Source: an uncultured Muribaculaceae bacterium (GTDB lineage: Bacteria > Bacteroidota > Bacteroidia > Bacteroidales > Muribaculaceae). From it: a stretch of DNA of 64,000 nt. Shown piece after piece: positions 16,474 through 25,845 of the stretch. Within the stretch, counting starts at the first letter, position 1, and the number at the start of each line of letters is the position of its first letter. The translations under genes and the position numbers were made by a program. The notes beneath the pieces were generated by a model. It was not told the DNA's origin and ran no database searches. It saw nothing but the letters and a program-made list of their open reading frames with translations. The stretch covers positions 1 through 64,000 of the forward strand of contig CAJOFH010000010.1 in the NCBI GenBank assembly GCA_905233845.1, in the 5' to 3' direction.

Positions 16474-17427
16474 TTATTCATAAACCAGCGACACGTTGTC
16501 GACCCAGAATGTCATGTCGGGGGTGCCGGTATAAGGCTTGCCGCAAGCCGACGAGAGCATCACAATGATGTGTGTAGGAGTGGCATTGGGGTCATCCCAT
16601 AGCTCCTCAATGACAGGAACCATTTTGCCCTTGCTATTTTTAGCATAGTAGGGGTTTTCTCTGTCAAGAAGGCCCATATACTCTTCATAACCCTCGTGAC
16701 TAGTGATGTCGCCATACCACACTGGTATGCGGTGAGTTGTCCACTCCGATATCGATTTGCCATATCGCTCTCGGCCTGTGCCCACACGTGCTGCGTGGAT
16801 GCGACCGCTGGGGTCTTCCCATCGGCGTTGCAGCAGGATAAACACCTCAGCATAGTCTTGTCCAGGAAGTTCCTTCTTGCTTCCGAAACCGCTCGAATAG
16901 ATGCGCTGCCCCTTGGGTATGGATAGTTTGTATTCAAACTGCAAAGCCACAGGTCGCTTGGTAAATGGTATTCCAATATTCATCATTCTGTAGGGATTCT
17001 TGGTGCCCTTCACAGGTTCTAGCATTTCGCCCAGGTAAATGGTGCCCGATGCGAGCACGTCCATGGTGAGCACGTTCAAGGCCTTTACGTGCTCAAATTT
17101 TGTCATAAGCTTTGCGCACTTGCCATTGCCATGTTTGTCTGGATATACTTGATTGCTAGTTTTCGTCACGCTAGCAACCTTAGCAAGCACATTGCTCGTT
17201 GCCCATGGCGAGCCGCCCATGTTTGTATAAGGGGCTTCTCCATTAAGAGTTTTAGTGGGTGCTATCTCATACACTTGTTTCTCATTTCCACCTATAACTG
17301 ATGATTCCTTGACATTTCGGGTCACCCATTGTTCAAAATCGCCAAAATCAATCAGTTCTATTGTCTCGGATTTGGCGCTCGATATGCCCAAGCATGCTAA
17401 GGCCACTAACAATAATGTTTTTCTCAT
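16474..17427 (-). CDS. Secreted PCMD-domain protein (putative carbohydrate metabolism domain)
   Basis: 317 residues. Signal peptide about 1-20. The rest matches the Bacteroidetes PCMD family: FGDFEQWVTRNVKESSVIGG near the N-terminus, KLMTKFEHVKALNVLTMDVLASGTIYLGEML, GIPFTKRPVALQFEYKLSI and the terminal TFWVDNVSLVYE. The family is annotated from its presence near glycan-use genes and fimbrial components, and forms a jelly-roll-like fold; its biochemical role is not established. Here it stands alone between mutS and a DUF2851 gene, with its own terminator. It lacks a lipobox, so it is periplasmic or secreted. Confidence 0.8.
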   Translation of the reverse strand: MRKTLLLVALACLGISSAKSETIELIDFGDFEQWVTRNVKESSVIGGNEKQVYEIAPTKTLNGEAPYTNMGGSPWATSNVLAKVASVTKTSNQVYPDKHGNGKCAKLMTKFEHVKALNVLTMDVLASGTIYLGEMLEPVKGTKNPYRMMNIGIPFTKRPVALQFEYKLSIPKGQRIYSSGFGSKKELPGQDYAEVFILLQRRWEDPSGRIHAARVGTGRERYGKSISEWTTHRIPVWYGDITSHEGYEEYMGLLDRENPYYAKNSKGKMVPVIEELWDDPNATPTHIIVMLSSACGKPYTGTPDMTFWVDNVSLVYE

Positions 17428-17537
17428 AAGTTATTTAAATATTTAATGTGTATTTATCATTGACTAAAAAAATAGTTCATAGTTTAATCGCAATCGTGAA
17501 CGCGATTTTCTTATGAACATGATTGAACTCTTTCCTC

Positions 17538-18824
17538 TCAATTCTCTCTGCGTGCTGCTTCGCTTAGGAGACGGTGCCCAATCTTGCAATAGATACACTT
17601 GCGCGCGTCGCAGTAGCTGCGCTTGAGCTCTATTAAAGCTTGTGAGGTGAGTGCGCTGTCGCAGTCGATTCCCGCTGCCACAAAGTTGCTCACTATTGAG
17701 TTTTTCTCGGGCTTAAGACTCTCGAGCAGGGCAATTGCCTTGTCGGTTAAGGCATAGTTGCCAGTAATTTCACCATAGGCGTAGTAGAGTGGTGCCACAG
17801 TGTTGATTAGCACTATGTCGATTGAGCTGTTGCTCAGTGCTGGCGATGGCTTCTCGCTGGGCTTGCCGAAGCTGTAGTGGTTACTCCAGTAGCCGCTCAG
17901 CTCTACTTGGAACAGCTGTCGCAGCTCCTTCTCGCCGTTGGCTTCAAGGATGTCGCTCATCAGCCTGAAACTGCCCTCGATATAGTGTGCAAGCATCGCG
18001 ATGCGACGGTATGGGAAATTTTGGGGCCTGATGCGGAACATCTTCCACGCCTCGCGCTCCATGGGGCGCAGTGAGAACTTGTTGGCAAGGAACGCATATT
18101 CCGAGCACAGTTGGCGGTAATAGGCGTCGGTGCCCGTCGCCATCGGGTCGAGCATGCCTGCTTGGCCAAAGAGCAGAGCCTCGATTTGTAGCAGTGAGTC
18201 ACTGTGTTTGTGCAGCAACCGCAGCGGGGTGCGGCGCGCCAGTCGCTCAAACGCCTCGTTGTTGATGCCGAAACCTAGGTTGCGCGACAGTGTGACGTAG
18301 CACACGTCCTCCCAGCTGCCATTGTACATCTCGAGCAGGTCGCGCACACGCTGCACTTTACCATGCAAGCGCTCAAACGCCAGACGCTCCACCCACTCGG
18401 TGATAGTGATGCTGGGCACCTGCTTGATGATGCTGGCGCAGGGCAGCTCCTGGCGGCTATTCACAAGTTGTTCGTAACTCATGTTGAACAGTGGCGACAC
18501 CTGCAGCACCAGTTGAGGGATGCGCTCTCCATTGGTGCGGTACACAGGCGCGTCATCTTTGTCGACCACGTGCAGCACCACGCTGTCGTAGGCATTGTCT
18601 TGGTCGTGGCCATGGCGTTTCCAGTCACTCGCGCGAACATGCATCTCCACGTTGCCCACCCACGTCTGGCCATCAATCTCCACCTTCGCGTTGAAGAAGT
18701 CGGGACCGGCGTCGGTGTTCAGCAGTCCAGTGTCAAGCACCCGAACATGACGACCATCGTTGGTCACCATGTCCTCACTGCGCCACAATCGGTGCTGCCA
18801 TATGTATTGCATCAACTGCTCCAT
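17538..18824 (-). CDS. DUF2851 family protein
   Basis: 428 residues, cytoplasmic by appearance (no signal peptide or membrane segment). The N-terminus MQYIWQHRLW, the block VRVLDTGLLNTDAGPDFFNAKVEIDGQTWVGNVEMHVRASDWKRHGHDQD and the C-terminal cysteine cluster CDARKCIYCKIGHRLL identify the Bacteroidetes DUF2851 family. The acidic D/E and VEMH residues in the N-terminal block resemble a PD-(D/E)xK-type nuclease core, but that is only an impression. Function unknown; no informative neighbours. The 280 bp upstream to the tRNA hold nothing recognisable except the tRNA promoter. Confidence 0.85.
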   Translation of the reverse strand: MEQLMQYIWQHRLWRSEDMVTNDGRHVRVLDTGLLNTDAGPDFFNAKVEIDGQTWVGNVEMHVRASDWKRHGHDQDNAYDSVVLHVVDKDDAPVYRTNGERIPQLVLQVSPLFNMSYEQLVNSRQELPCASIIKQVPSITITEWVERLAFERLHGKVQRVRDLLEMYNGSWEDVCYVTLSRNLGFGINNEAFERLARRTPLRLLHKHSDSLLQIEALLFGQAGMLDPMATGTDAYYRQLCSEYAFLANKFSLRPMEREAWKMFRIRPQNFPYRRIAMLAHYIEGSFRLMSDILEANGEKELRQLFQVELSGYWSNHYSFGKPSEKPSPALSNSSIDIVLINTVAPLYYAYGEITGNYALTDKAIALLESLKPEKNSIVSNFVAAGIDCDSALTSQALIELKRSYCDARKCIYCKIGHRLLSEAARREN

Positions 18825-19053
18825 AACATTTCTTTGCTCCTACTCTAATATAGAGGATGTGCCTCAGGAGTATTACCGCCTCATTGTGTAAAGACGATGC
18901 ACTCCTCGTCCGCACGGGAATGAAAAATGTCAAAATAACTCCCGAAACAGCCTGCTAAGGTACTATTTTTTTCATAAACACATCGGTTTCAGTGCCCTTT
19001 TTTCAGCGTTTTTGAAGTTTTTATCATATAATTTGATTTTTTTGACCAAAAAG

Positions 19054-19085
19054 TTTGGTCGTTTCAAAAAAAGGCAGTAATTTTG
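19054..19085 (+). promoter_or_regulatory. Promoter of tRNA-Phe
   Basis: TTTG at 19054-19057, 20-bp spacer, TAATTTTG at 19078-19085: an exact Bacteroidetes primary-sigma promoter, ending 22 bp before the tRNA. Confidence 0.8.
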
Positions 19086-19107
19086 CACTCGCAATTCAAA
19101 AAATGAT

Positions 19108-19180
19108 GGTGCCTTAGCTCAGGTGGTAGAGCAATGGACTGAAAATCCATGTGTCCCCGGTTCGAATCCTGGAGGTACCA
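19108..19180 (+). tRNA. tRNA-Phe (GAA)
   Basis: 73 nt cloverleaf: acceptor GGTGCCT/AGGTACC (one G-T pair), D arm GCTC...GAGC, anticodon stem ATGGA/TCCAT around loop CTGAAAA with anticodon GAA, T loop TTCGAAT with one C-T mismatch in the T stem, discriminator A. CCA is not encoded. Confidence 0.97.
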
Positions 19181-19188
19181 CAACAATC

Positions 19189-19228
19189 AATCGCAAGTAG
19201 CTTATTAACAGCCGCTTGCGATTTTTTG
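19189..19228 (+). terminator. Terminator of tRNA-Phe
   Basis: AATCGCAAG paired with CTTGCGATT across a 17-nt loop, followed by TTTTG. 19229-19438 holds no gene or repeat that I can recognise. Confidence 0.7.
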
Positions 19229-19438
19229 CTTTTTCTGTTTTTCTGTTCCTTATCAGTGTTTTCTCACTTAATCTTGTTGCGGTTGTGGTTTGGAGTACTA
19301 TTGCAGGGGAAAGGTATAACGGTATTACAACTACTACGTGTATTTCTACGAATGCTTACGCAGTAACGCTCATGGGTGATTTTTCTCTTTACCATAGTTC
19401 CCACATCGCATCGCAAGCATTTTCCCTCTTTCAACTAA

Positions 19439-19478
19439 ACAACAGGTGCCCACCAGAAATGGCGGGCACCTTGTTTAA
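19439..19478 (-). terminator. Terminator of the 1632-residue surface protein gene
   Basis: AACAGGTGCCCACCA / TGGCGGGCACCTTGTT, a stem of about 15 bp with one mismatch and a bulge, 55 bp after the stop at 19533; T-rich on the minus-strand exit. Confidence 0.7.
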
Positions 19479-19532
19479 TATTGGGTGATTGAGGAGTCAT
19501 GATTCTCAATCACGCTCCTCGTTCACTGCGTG

Positions 19533-22500
19533 TTAGCGCTTGAGCATCTTGGTTGTAGTGCGAGTGCCGTCAGTGTACTCAGTAACTACAATGTTAACGC
19601 CCTGGAATGGAACGTCACTTACGATACCTGCTACGTTCACGTACTTCACGCTCTTGACAACACCGTTGCCAGTGTTGATGTCATTGATGCTGGTACTTGG
19701 GTTGTTGCCCTCGTCGAGATCGAGAGGATAAACCACAAAGTCGCCAGCAGCCTTTGAACCAGTTGTGCTTGATGGCTTGCGGATGATAGCTTGGAAGTCA
19801 TAGCTATAACCGTCTTGGAGCTGAGAGTAGCTTGAAGCACCAGTGTTCAACTCGAAGTCAATGCTGAATCCACCCTCAAACATGTGTGTATTGCGGTTAG
19901 GATCGGTTGACATGATGAACTGCTCATTCTCGCTGTCCCAAACAGCCCATACTACCATAGCATACTCTTGTGGCTTGGGAGCCATGAAGAAGTAGTCGCC
20001 ATGACCTGGTTGACCATGCTGGCTGGTGTTACAGCTCTGGTCGCCGTAGAAGTTTGCAGGAATGTAGTAGTTTGGAGCATAGCTACCATCACTGTAGATA
20101 GCTTCCGAAGTAAGACTTACGCCGTCAAGTGTTGGGTTAGTCTTATCGGTGAAGCGACCCTCGATAGAACCGCCCTTGATGATTTTGCCCACGAAGTCGC
20201 CGGCATTCTCATCGGCCATTACAAGCATACACCAGTTGCTCTGGTCATAGTGAGCCTGTTCAAGGCGAGTGTTGCCATCGTACTCAATAGCGAAGTTGTC
20301 GGTGAATGGGTCAGCAGGATCTTTCTCAAAGATTGACTGTCCGTCATCGTCCTTAACCCACAGCTTAGTGCCATCTTCACTTGCATATACACCCATCAGG
20401 TTGTTGCTTATAGTGTAAACTTCTTCTTCTTCACCGTCAACACAGAGCTTGCGCAGAGTAACCTCCTCGGCCTTCCACTCAGTGAACTCGATAGGCATGA
20501 ACTCCCAGCCACCTTGCCACAACTGGATGATACCCTTAACGTTGTAGAACTTGGTGAGGTCAAGTGTTGACATATCAACATCGGCACTTGTCACACCGTC
20601 TTTGAGCAATGAGCCGTCGCCGTTGTACTTATTGTAACCAACACAGGCGTTTTGGGTGCCATTTTCATCCTTGAAGTTGAAGTTCTTGCTTAAGCTTGTC
20701 AACTTAATCTTCTCAAGGGTGATGTAGTGATTACACCAGGTGGCAACGTCTTCATCATTGGTAGCGTCAAGTATGTTTAGGTTATCGAAGTCCATAAACT
20801 CGGGATCGGCAAGACCCTTTTGGGTTGCTTGCTCGAAGCCTGCGTTCAGAGCGTCGGTAGAATAAGCTTGAACAAACTTTCCATTTTCATAGTAGTTCTT
20901 GGTAACAACAAATCCTGCAGGGATGATGTCGCCGTTCTCGTAGTAGGCAGCCTTGCCGTCCTTGCCGCTGTTCGCGTCACTGTTGAGTGTTGGAATGATA
21001 TAGAACTGCATGTAGCCGCTCTCGTCCTTAACCCAGATGTACTCGTGATACTGGCTGCTGCTGTACTGAGCATAGTCGTAGAGCACGGTAACAGGATTCT
21101 TGAACTTAGCCTTAGTGCCATTCTCAAGAGCGAGGAACTCAGCGATGTTGTTAACCATGCGGTACTCACTGTTGTCGGCAACCACGAAGTTCTGAATCTC
21201 CCAAGTACCTGCACCAGTGCCAGCAGTTGGGTTGGTGTAGAGGAACGAGATTTGAACTTTCTTATCGGCATAGCTTACGCCATTGATATCGGTAAGGTCG
21301 ATGTCAACAACGTCATTGGTCCAACCGCCGGCAGCAACTGGGTCGCTGAAGGTGATAGGAATCTGTACCCAAGTGCCGCTTGTGCCATTGCTGGTCTCGC
21401 GAATGAATACCTGGCACTGGGTGGTTGGGTCAGTGAAGTACTTGTTGATTTGGTGGCTGAAGCTCAGCTCAGGCTGAACAGAACCAGTCATATCGATAAT
21501 TGGAGAAACCAAGCGGCTGACAGCTGCATAGTTGGTGCCGTTGCTGTAAGAAGTACCCTTAATACCATAGTTGCCGTCGAGTGACCATACTGGAGAGAAG
21601 CCGCTCACGTTGTTGATAGTGAAATCGCCAATACCAGCGGTGAAAGGCTCGCTGTAGGTCAAAGTAACGGTTGCAATATCGGTAGATTTCTGGATAGTAT
21701 AAGCTGCAGTTACCACGCTGCTGGTGTTACCGTCCTTAACGGCGATAGCCTTGAAGGTGGTGCTCTCGCTTACTACAATATCACCAGTGTACTGTGTGCC
21801 AGTTGTGGCTGTTGGGTCTGTACCATCGGTAGTGTAGTAAATGGTTGCACCATCGGTAGCGCAAGAGATGGTTACATCGATATCTACATTGTAGATGCCT
21901 TGCACAGGTGAGAATACTGGATTCTGAACTGCGTTGCTGGCACGAGTATAGAGGTAAACTTCGTTTGTGCCTGATTGAGAGGTTCCATAATTGCGGAAAT
22001 ATCCAGATGTAGAATAGCGGATTTGACGTGTGTCGGTTGTTGCTCTGTTCTGGATATTGGCTGCATAGTCATTGCCAATGGTTATCACGAGGTTGGTAGC
22101 TGAGCCAGTTGAGATGCCAGTAGCACTTGCTGCCGGAATGATATAATTCTCATCAGCCTGCTTGAGGGTCCAAGCACCTGTGGTTCCACCTAATGTGAGA
22201 ACATTTACTGTGGTACCAGCAGAAACTGTACTACCGCTTACGCCAATAGTTCCAGTCAAAGTGAAGTCAGTAACAGGATTACCTCTTGTGTTGCTGATAG
22301 AACCCATAGCGTAGTCATTATCATTGTCATAAGACATGATGATATACTCATTGCCTGCAACGAGTTGGTCGGCGCTGGTCACGAGCACGAAGTCGCCAGT
22401 GCTGGGCTGAACGTTGCTGTAGGTGTAAGTGGCCTCGGCTGTTTGGCTATAGGCCTCGCCAACGTAAGCTTTTGCCTTAACGGTTGTGGTAGTGCTTACG

Positions 22501-24431
22501 GTGAATGGGCCAGTGTATTGAGTTGACTCGTTAGTCGGAGTGCTGCCATCGGTGGTGTAGTAGATGGTAGCTCCGCTCTCGGCAGTGATTGTCACTGTAA
22601 GTGGCTCATTAAATGTGCAGCTTGCAGGTGAAATCACTGGAGCAGCAGGAGTCTTGGTGTAGGTCTTCTCAACTACCTCGCTCTGAATGTAGTTCAGGAT
22701 AGCGATAGCCTTGATGGTTGTGGTGGCATTAAGGGTGATAGTGCCAGTGTACTCAGTGCCGTTAGAAGCGCTTGGAGTGCTACCATCGGTGGTGTAGTAA
22801 ATCTTACCGCCAAGAGCTGTCAAGTTAGATGACAGGGTCACATTCTTGGTAGTTTCGAATGTGGCGCTATTGGGGCTGATTTCCATAGTCACATCGTGCT
22901 GAGTCACATAAACCTTCCAGTTGGTCTTGTCAACAACGATTGTGTAGATACCAGCAGGAACAGTGAAAGCATATTGACCTGGACTATAGTCGGTGCTGTT
23001 GGTGAAATACAGAGGCACGGTGCCGTCCATGTCGTATGTGTCAACGGCAACGTCGCTGCTGCCAGAGGCATAATACCTGCCAGTAAGGCCACCCCAGTTG
23101 CTGTTGCTGTCAGAAAGACCTTCAACAAACTGGAAGTAGCCGCGGCTTGCCATATCGAAATATGCGTCAACAGCGTAGGTGTCAGCAGATGAGTTGTAAG
23201 TGAACTCTGGACCAGTACTGATGTTCCAGCCACTCTGGCTGTTCATGTCTTGACCAATGAGATACAAAGAAGAAGCAGAGGCTTCCTGCTTTCTGTAAAG
23301 CTGGATGACTGTTTGCTCTGAAGTGTAGCATGCAAAACGTGGACTGCTTGAATTATAACGTAACTTTCTAGAGTTATCAGATGCATTCAAAATAGTGGCA
23401 TTGTTTCCACTGAAACTGATTTTCCATTGTGAATTAGAAGTTACTGATGTAGCAGTGCCCAAAGAGTTGCCACTTGACCAATTGATGTATGAACCATTAT
23501 TAGCAAACGTCCATTGATCGGCGCTTCCACCTAATGTGAATGGCACAACAGCTTCTGAATTAACAGTTAATGTGCCGTTAGTTAAGTTGGAAACACTAAC
23601 GCTTTCTCCATAGGTGCCAATAGCTCCCATTGCTGCGTTTTTGCTTTCGCAAACGAATACGAACTCTTTACCCACATCACTTGCACTTAGGCTTGTTACA
23701 CGCTCATAGACGGTGTTGGTTGTTGGTGTTACTGACTGCTCGGTAAAGGTAGCAGAAACAACAACATCATGCGATGGCATGTTAAATGTGTATTCATAGT
23801 TGCTGTTAACACTACTTGTCACATCATTGCCGTCAACAGTAAGGTTGCTCAAATCATATCCAGTACTAGGAGTGGCTGTAATTGTGATGCTTGCGCCCTC
23901 AGCGATATTGCTAGTTGCCGAAGCAGTTACAGAACCACCAGTTTGAGAACCTGTGCCAGTGATAGAATAAGTGGTGGGTTGTGGAGTGCTGCCAGCATAA
24001 GTTACTGCAATAGAAGAAATCCTACAATGACCACTTGTGCCAGATTGTGTTAACACAATACTTGAAGCACTACCTTGCCATGTTCCAATAGAATTCGATA
24101 ATGAATAGGAGCCAACATTAGCACTAATACTATTGGCAGTTTGAGTAAAGGTGATTTCAATCTTTGTAATAGTCTTTGTGGACGAAGACACGGTCAATGT
24201 GCCACCTCCATACCAACGAACGGCATAACCATTAGTGTAGTATTGGGTAGCAGTACCACCGCTTCTCTTATTGAATACAAGAGAAAAATCAGTTCCACTG
24301 ATTGTTACTTCATCAAGTACAGTGTTTGCGGAGTACAAATCAGAGAACGTGATTGTCTCGTCCGCTGCCCATCCTGTTGTGAAGAACAGCATGAGCAGTG
24401 TTAAAAATGTTAGTAATTTTTTCATACGCAT
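19533..24431 (-). CDS. Large secreted surface protein with InlB-like and chitobiase-type (CHB_HEX_C) beta modules
   Basis: 1632 residues. Signal peptide about 1-22; translation may start at the second Met (24425, MKKLLTFLTLL). An InlB-type repeat lies at about 160-229 (GYDLSNLTVDG). Three CHB_HEX_C-type modules at about 515-590, 595-675 and 842-910 each carry ATIYYTTDGSTPT. Between and after them are jelly-roll-like regions (e.g. TGDFVLVTSADQLVAGNEYIIM). The C-terminus (YVNVAGIVSDVPFQGVNIVV...KMLKR) is shaped like a type IX sorting domain but differs from the GIYIQNGKK tail. No catalytic domain is recognised, so it is an adhesin or glycan-binding surface protein at best guess. Own promoter and terminator. 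Confidence 0.85.
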   Translation of the reverse strand: MRMKKLLTFLTLLMLFFTTGWAADETITFSDLYSANTVLDEVTISGTDFSLVFNKRSGGTATQYYTNGYAVRWYGGGTLTVSSSTKTITKIEITFTQTANSISANVGSYSLSNSIGTWQGSASSIVLTQSGTSGHCRISSIAVTYAGSTPQPTTYSITGTGSQTGGSVTASATSNIAEGASITITATPSTGYDLSNLTVDGNDVTSSVNSNYEYTFNMPSHDVVVSATFTEQSVTPTTNTVYERVTSLSASDVGKEFVFVCESKNAAMGAIGTYGESVSVSNLTNGTLTVNSEAVVPFTLGGSADQWTFANNGSYINWSSGNSLGTATSVTSNSQWKISFSGNNATILNASDNSRKLRYNSSSPRFACYTSEQTVIQLYRKQEASASSLYLIGQDMNSQSGWNISTGPEFTYNSSADTYAVDAYFDMASRGYFQFVEGLSDSNSNWGGLTGRYYASGSSDVAVDTYDMDGTVPLYFTNSTDYSPGQYAFTVPAGIYTIVVDKTNWKVYVTQHDVTMEISPNSATFETTKNVTLSSNLTALGGKIYYTTDGSTPSASNGTEYTGTITLNATTTIKAIAILNYIQSEVVEKTYTKTPAAPVISPASCTFNEPLTVTITAESGATIYYTTDGSTPTNESTQYTGPFTVSTTTTVKAKAYVGEAYSQTAEATYTYSNVQPSTGDFVLVTSADQLVAGNEYIIMSYDNDNDYAMGSISNTRGNPVTDFTLTGTIGVSGSTVSAGTTVNVLTLGGTTGAWTLKQADENYIIPAASATGISTGSATNLVITIGNDYAANIQNRATTDTRQIRYSTSGYFRNYGTSQSGTNEVYLYTRASNAVQNPVFSPVQGIYNVDIDVTISCATDGATIYYTTDGTDPTATTGTQYTGDIVVSESTTFKAIAVKDGNTSSVVTAAYTIQKSTDIATVTLTYSEPFTAGIGDFTINNVSGFSPVWSLDGNYGIKGTSYSNGTNYAAVSRLVSPIIDMTGSVQPELSFSHQINKYFTDPTTQCQVFIRETSNGTSGTWVQIPITFSDPVAAGGWTNDVVDIDLTDINGVSYADKKVQISFLYTNPTAGTGAGTWEIQNFVVADNSEYRMVNNIAEFLALENGTKAKFKNPVTVLYDYAQYSSSQYHEYIWVKDESGYMQFYIIPTLNSDANSGKDGKAAYYENGDIIPAGFVVTKNYYENGKFVQAYSTDALNAGFEQATQKGLADPEFMDFDNLNILDATNDEDVATWCNHYITLEKIKLTSLSKNFNFKDENGTQNACVGYNKYNGDGSLLKDGVTSADVDMSTLDLTKFYNVKGIIQLWQGGWEFMPIEFTEWKAEEVTLRKLCVDGEEEEVYTISNNLMGVYASEDGTKLWVKDDDGQSIFEKDPADPFTDNFAIEYDGNTRLEQAHYDQSNWCMLVMADENAGDFVGKIIKGGSIEGRFTDKTNPTLDGVSLTSEAIYSDGSYAPNYYIPANFYGDQSCNTSQHGQPGHGDYFFMAPKPQEYAMVVWAVWDSENEQFIMSTDPNRNTHMFEGGFSIDFELNTGASSYSQLQDGYSYDFQAIIRKPSSTTGSKAAGDFVVYPLDLDEGNNPSTSINDINTGNGVVKSVKYVNVAGIVSDVPFQGVNIVVTEYTDGTRTTTKMLKR

Positions 24432-24576
24432 GAAAAGTTTAGTAGTTAGTAAAACGAGTTAATTATTTTTGAGTTATGTTGTCAAAAACCAAAAAAGTCC
24501 TTGCATACAAGTTTTTGTACACAGGAACTCTCTATTAGTGAAATGATGAATGCATCTTTACCTTACAATTTTGGTG

Positions 24577-24584
24577 CAAAGGTA
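24577..24584 (-). promoter_or_regulatory. -7 box for the 1632-residue surface protein gene
   Basis: Minus strand TACCTTTG (exact TAnnTTTG), about 146 bp upstream of the start. The rest of 24432-24844 is the AT-rich divergent promoter region shared with phoH. Confidence 0.5.
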
Positions 24585-24800
24585 GAAATATTTTTTATAC
24601 CTAAATTAAAAAAAGAGAAGTATTTTTTCAGTTGAAGGTAAAAAGATGTGAATGCAGCGATTTTTGCTGCGAATGAGATAGATTTTTCAGTGAACCGTGG
24701 AGTGTATCGTGGTTGCGGTATAATGTGGAACATTTAGGGGTCTTGGTGCTTGTGGTTAAGAAAAAATTGGGAAATTGTGTGGTTAGTTGAAAATAATGTG

Positions 24801-24808
24801 TAATTTTG
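24801..24808 (+). promoter_or_regulatory. -7 box for phoH
   Basis: TAATTTTG, exact TAnnTTTG match 37 bp upstream of the phoH ATG; a partial -33 (ATTG) lies near 24774. Confidence 0.5.
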
Positions 24809-24844
24809 TGTGCGCTAATTCTTGTTTACTTGTTAACTTAAAAC

Positions 24845-25813
24845 ATGATTGAACGACACATAATAATCGACACCGTGGATCCCGTGGTGTTTTACGGGGT
24901 TAATAATAGTAATATCCAGTTGATTCGCAACCTGTTTCCTAAGCTGAGGATGGCGGCTCGCGGTTCGGTAATCACCGTCATTGGCGACGAGGCTGAGACT
25001 CAGAAGTTTGAGCATGATATCAAGCAGCTTGAGGAGTACTGCGCCACTTACAACACCCTGCCTGAGGATGTGATACTCGACACAATAAAGGGTCTGCCTC
25101 CCAAGGAGTTGAAGATGGACGACGTGATAATCTACGGCGTGAACGGCAAGCCCATCAAGGGCCGCACACCCAACCAGCAACTCATGGTCAAAACTTTCAA
25201 CGAAAACGACTTGACGTTTGCTTTGGGGCCTGCCGGAACAGGAAAGACCTATCTCGCTGTGGCGCTGGCGGTAAGGGCGCTCAAGAATCGCGAGGCACGC
25301 AAGATTATCCTGTCGCGTCCGGCGGTAGAGGCCGGTGAGAAGCTCGGCTTCCTGCCCGGCGATATGCGCGATAAGATTGACCCCTATCTTCAGCCACTCT
25401 ACGACGCTCTCGAGGATATGATTCCCGGTGCGAAGCTCAAGGAATATATGGATACCAACGTTATCCAGATTGCGCCGCTTGCCTTCATGCGCGGTCGTAC
25501 GTTGAACGATGCTATAGTGGTGCTCGACGAGGCGCAAAACACTACCACCCATCAAATTAAGATGTTTCTCACCCGCTTGGGCATGGGGTCGAAGATGGTG
25601 ATCACTGGCGACACCACGCAGATTGATCTCCCGCGCAGCGTCACATCGGGCCTCATCCAAGCCCTGCGTGTGCTCGACGGCGTGAAAGGCATTGGCAAGA
25701 TAGAGTTTGGCAAGAAAGACATCGTGCGTCACCAACTTGTTCAAAGAATAGTTGAAGCATACGAGCATTTTAACGCTCTCAATGAACTTGATGACACTAG
25801 AGAATCTAGATAA
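24845..25813 (+). CDS. PhoH family ATPase
   Basis: 322 residues. The N-terminal third (HIIIDTVDPVVFYGVNNSNIQLIRNLFPKLRMAARG) is the PhoH/YbeZ-type KH-like region; the ATPase domain from about 105 has Walker A GPAGTGKTYLAV, the HCRPAVEAGEKLGFLPGD-like block (here LSRPAVEAGEKLG) and Walker B IVVLDEAQNTT, with sensor MVITGDTTQIDLP. PhoH/YbeZ proteins are cytoplasmic nucleotide-binding proteins linked to rRNA maturation with YbeY. The last codons and stop lie in a CTAG nonamer array, so the C-terminal DDTRESR is repeat-derived. Followed 33 bp later by menG/ubiE. Confidence 0.93.
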   Translation: MIERHIIIDTVDPVVFYGVNNSNIQLIRNLFPKLRMAARGSVITVIGDEAETQKFEHDIKQLEEYCATYNTLPEDVILDTIKGLPPKELKMDDVIIYGVNGKPIKGRTPNQQLMVKTFNENDLTFALGPAGTGKTYLAVALAVRALKNREARKIILSRPAVEAGEKLGFLPGDMRDKIDPYLQPLYDALEDMIPGAKLKEYMDTNVIQIAPLAFMRGRTLNDAIVVLDEAQNTTTHQIKMFLTRLGMGSKMVITGDTTQIDLPRSVTSGLIQALRVLDGVKGIGKIEFGKKDIVRHQLVQRIVEAYEHFNALNELDDTRESR

Positions 25814-25831
25814 TCTAGAAATTCTAGAATA
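25797..25831. repeat. CTAG nonamer array 1 (end of phoH)
   Basis: CTAG at 25797, 25806, 25815 and 25824: four units with exact 9-bp period. It overlaps the phoH stop codon. Confidence 0.9.
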
Positions 25832-25845
25832 ACTGTACAAGTGCT

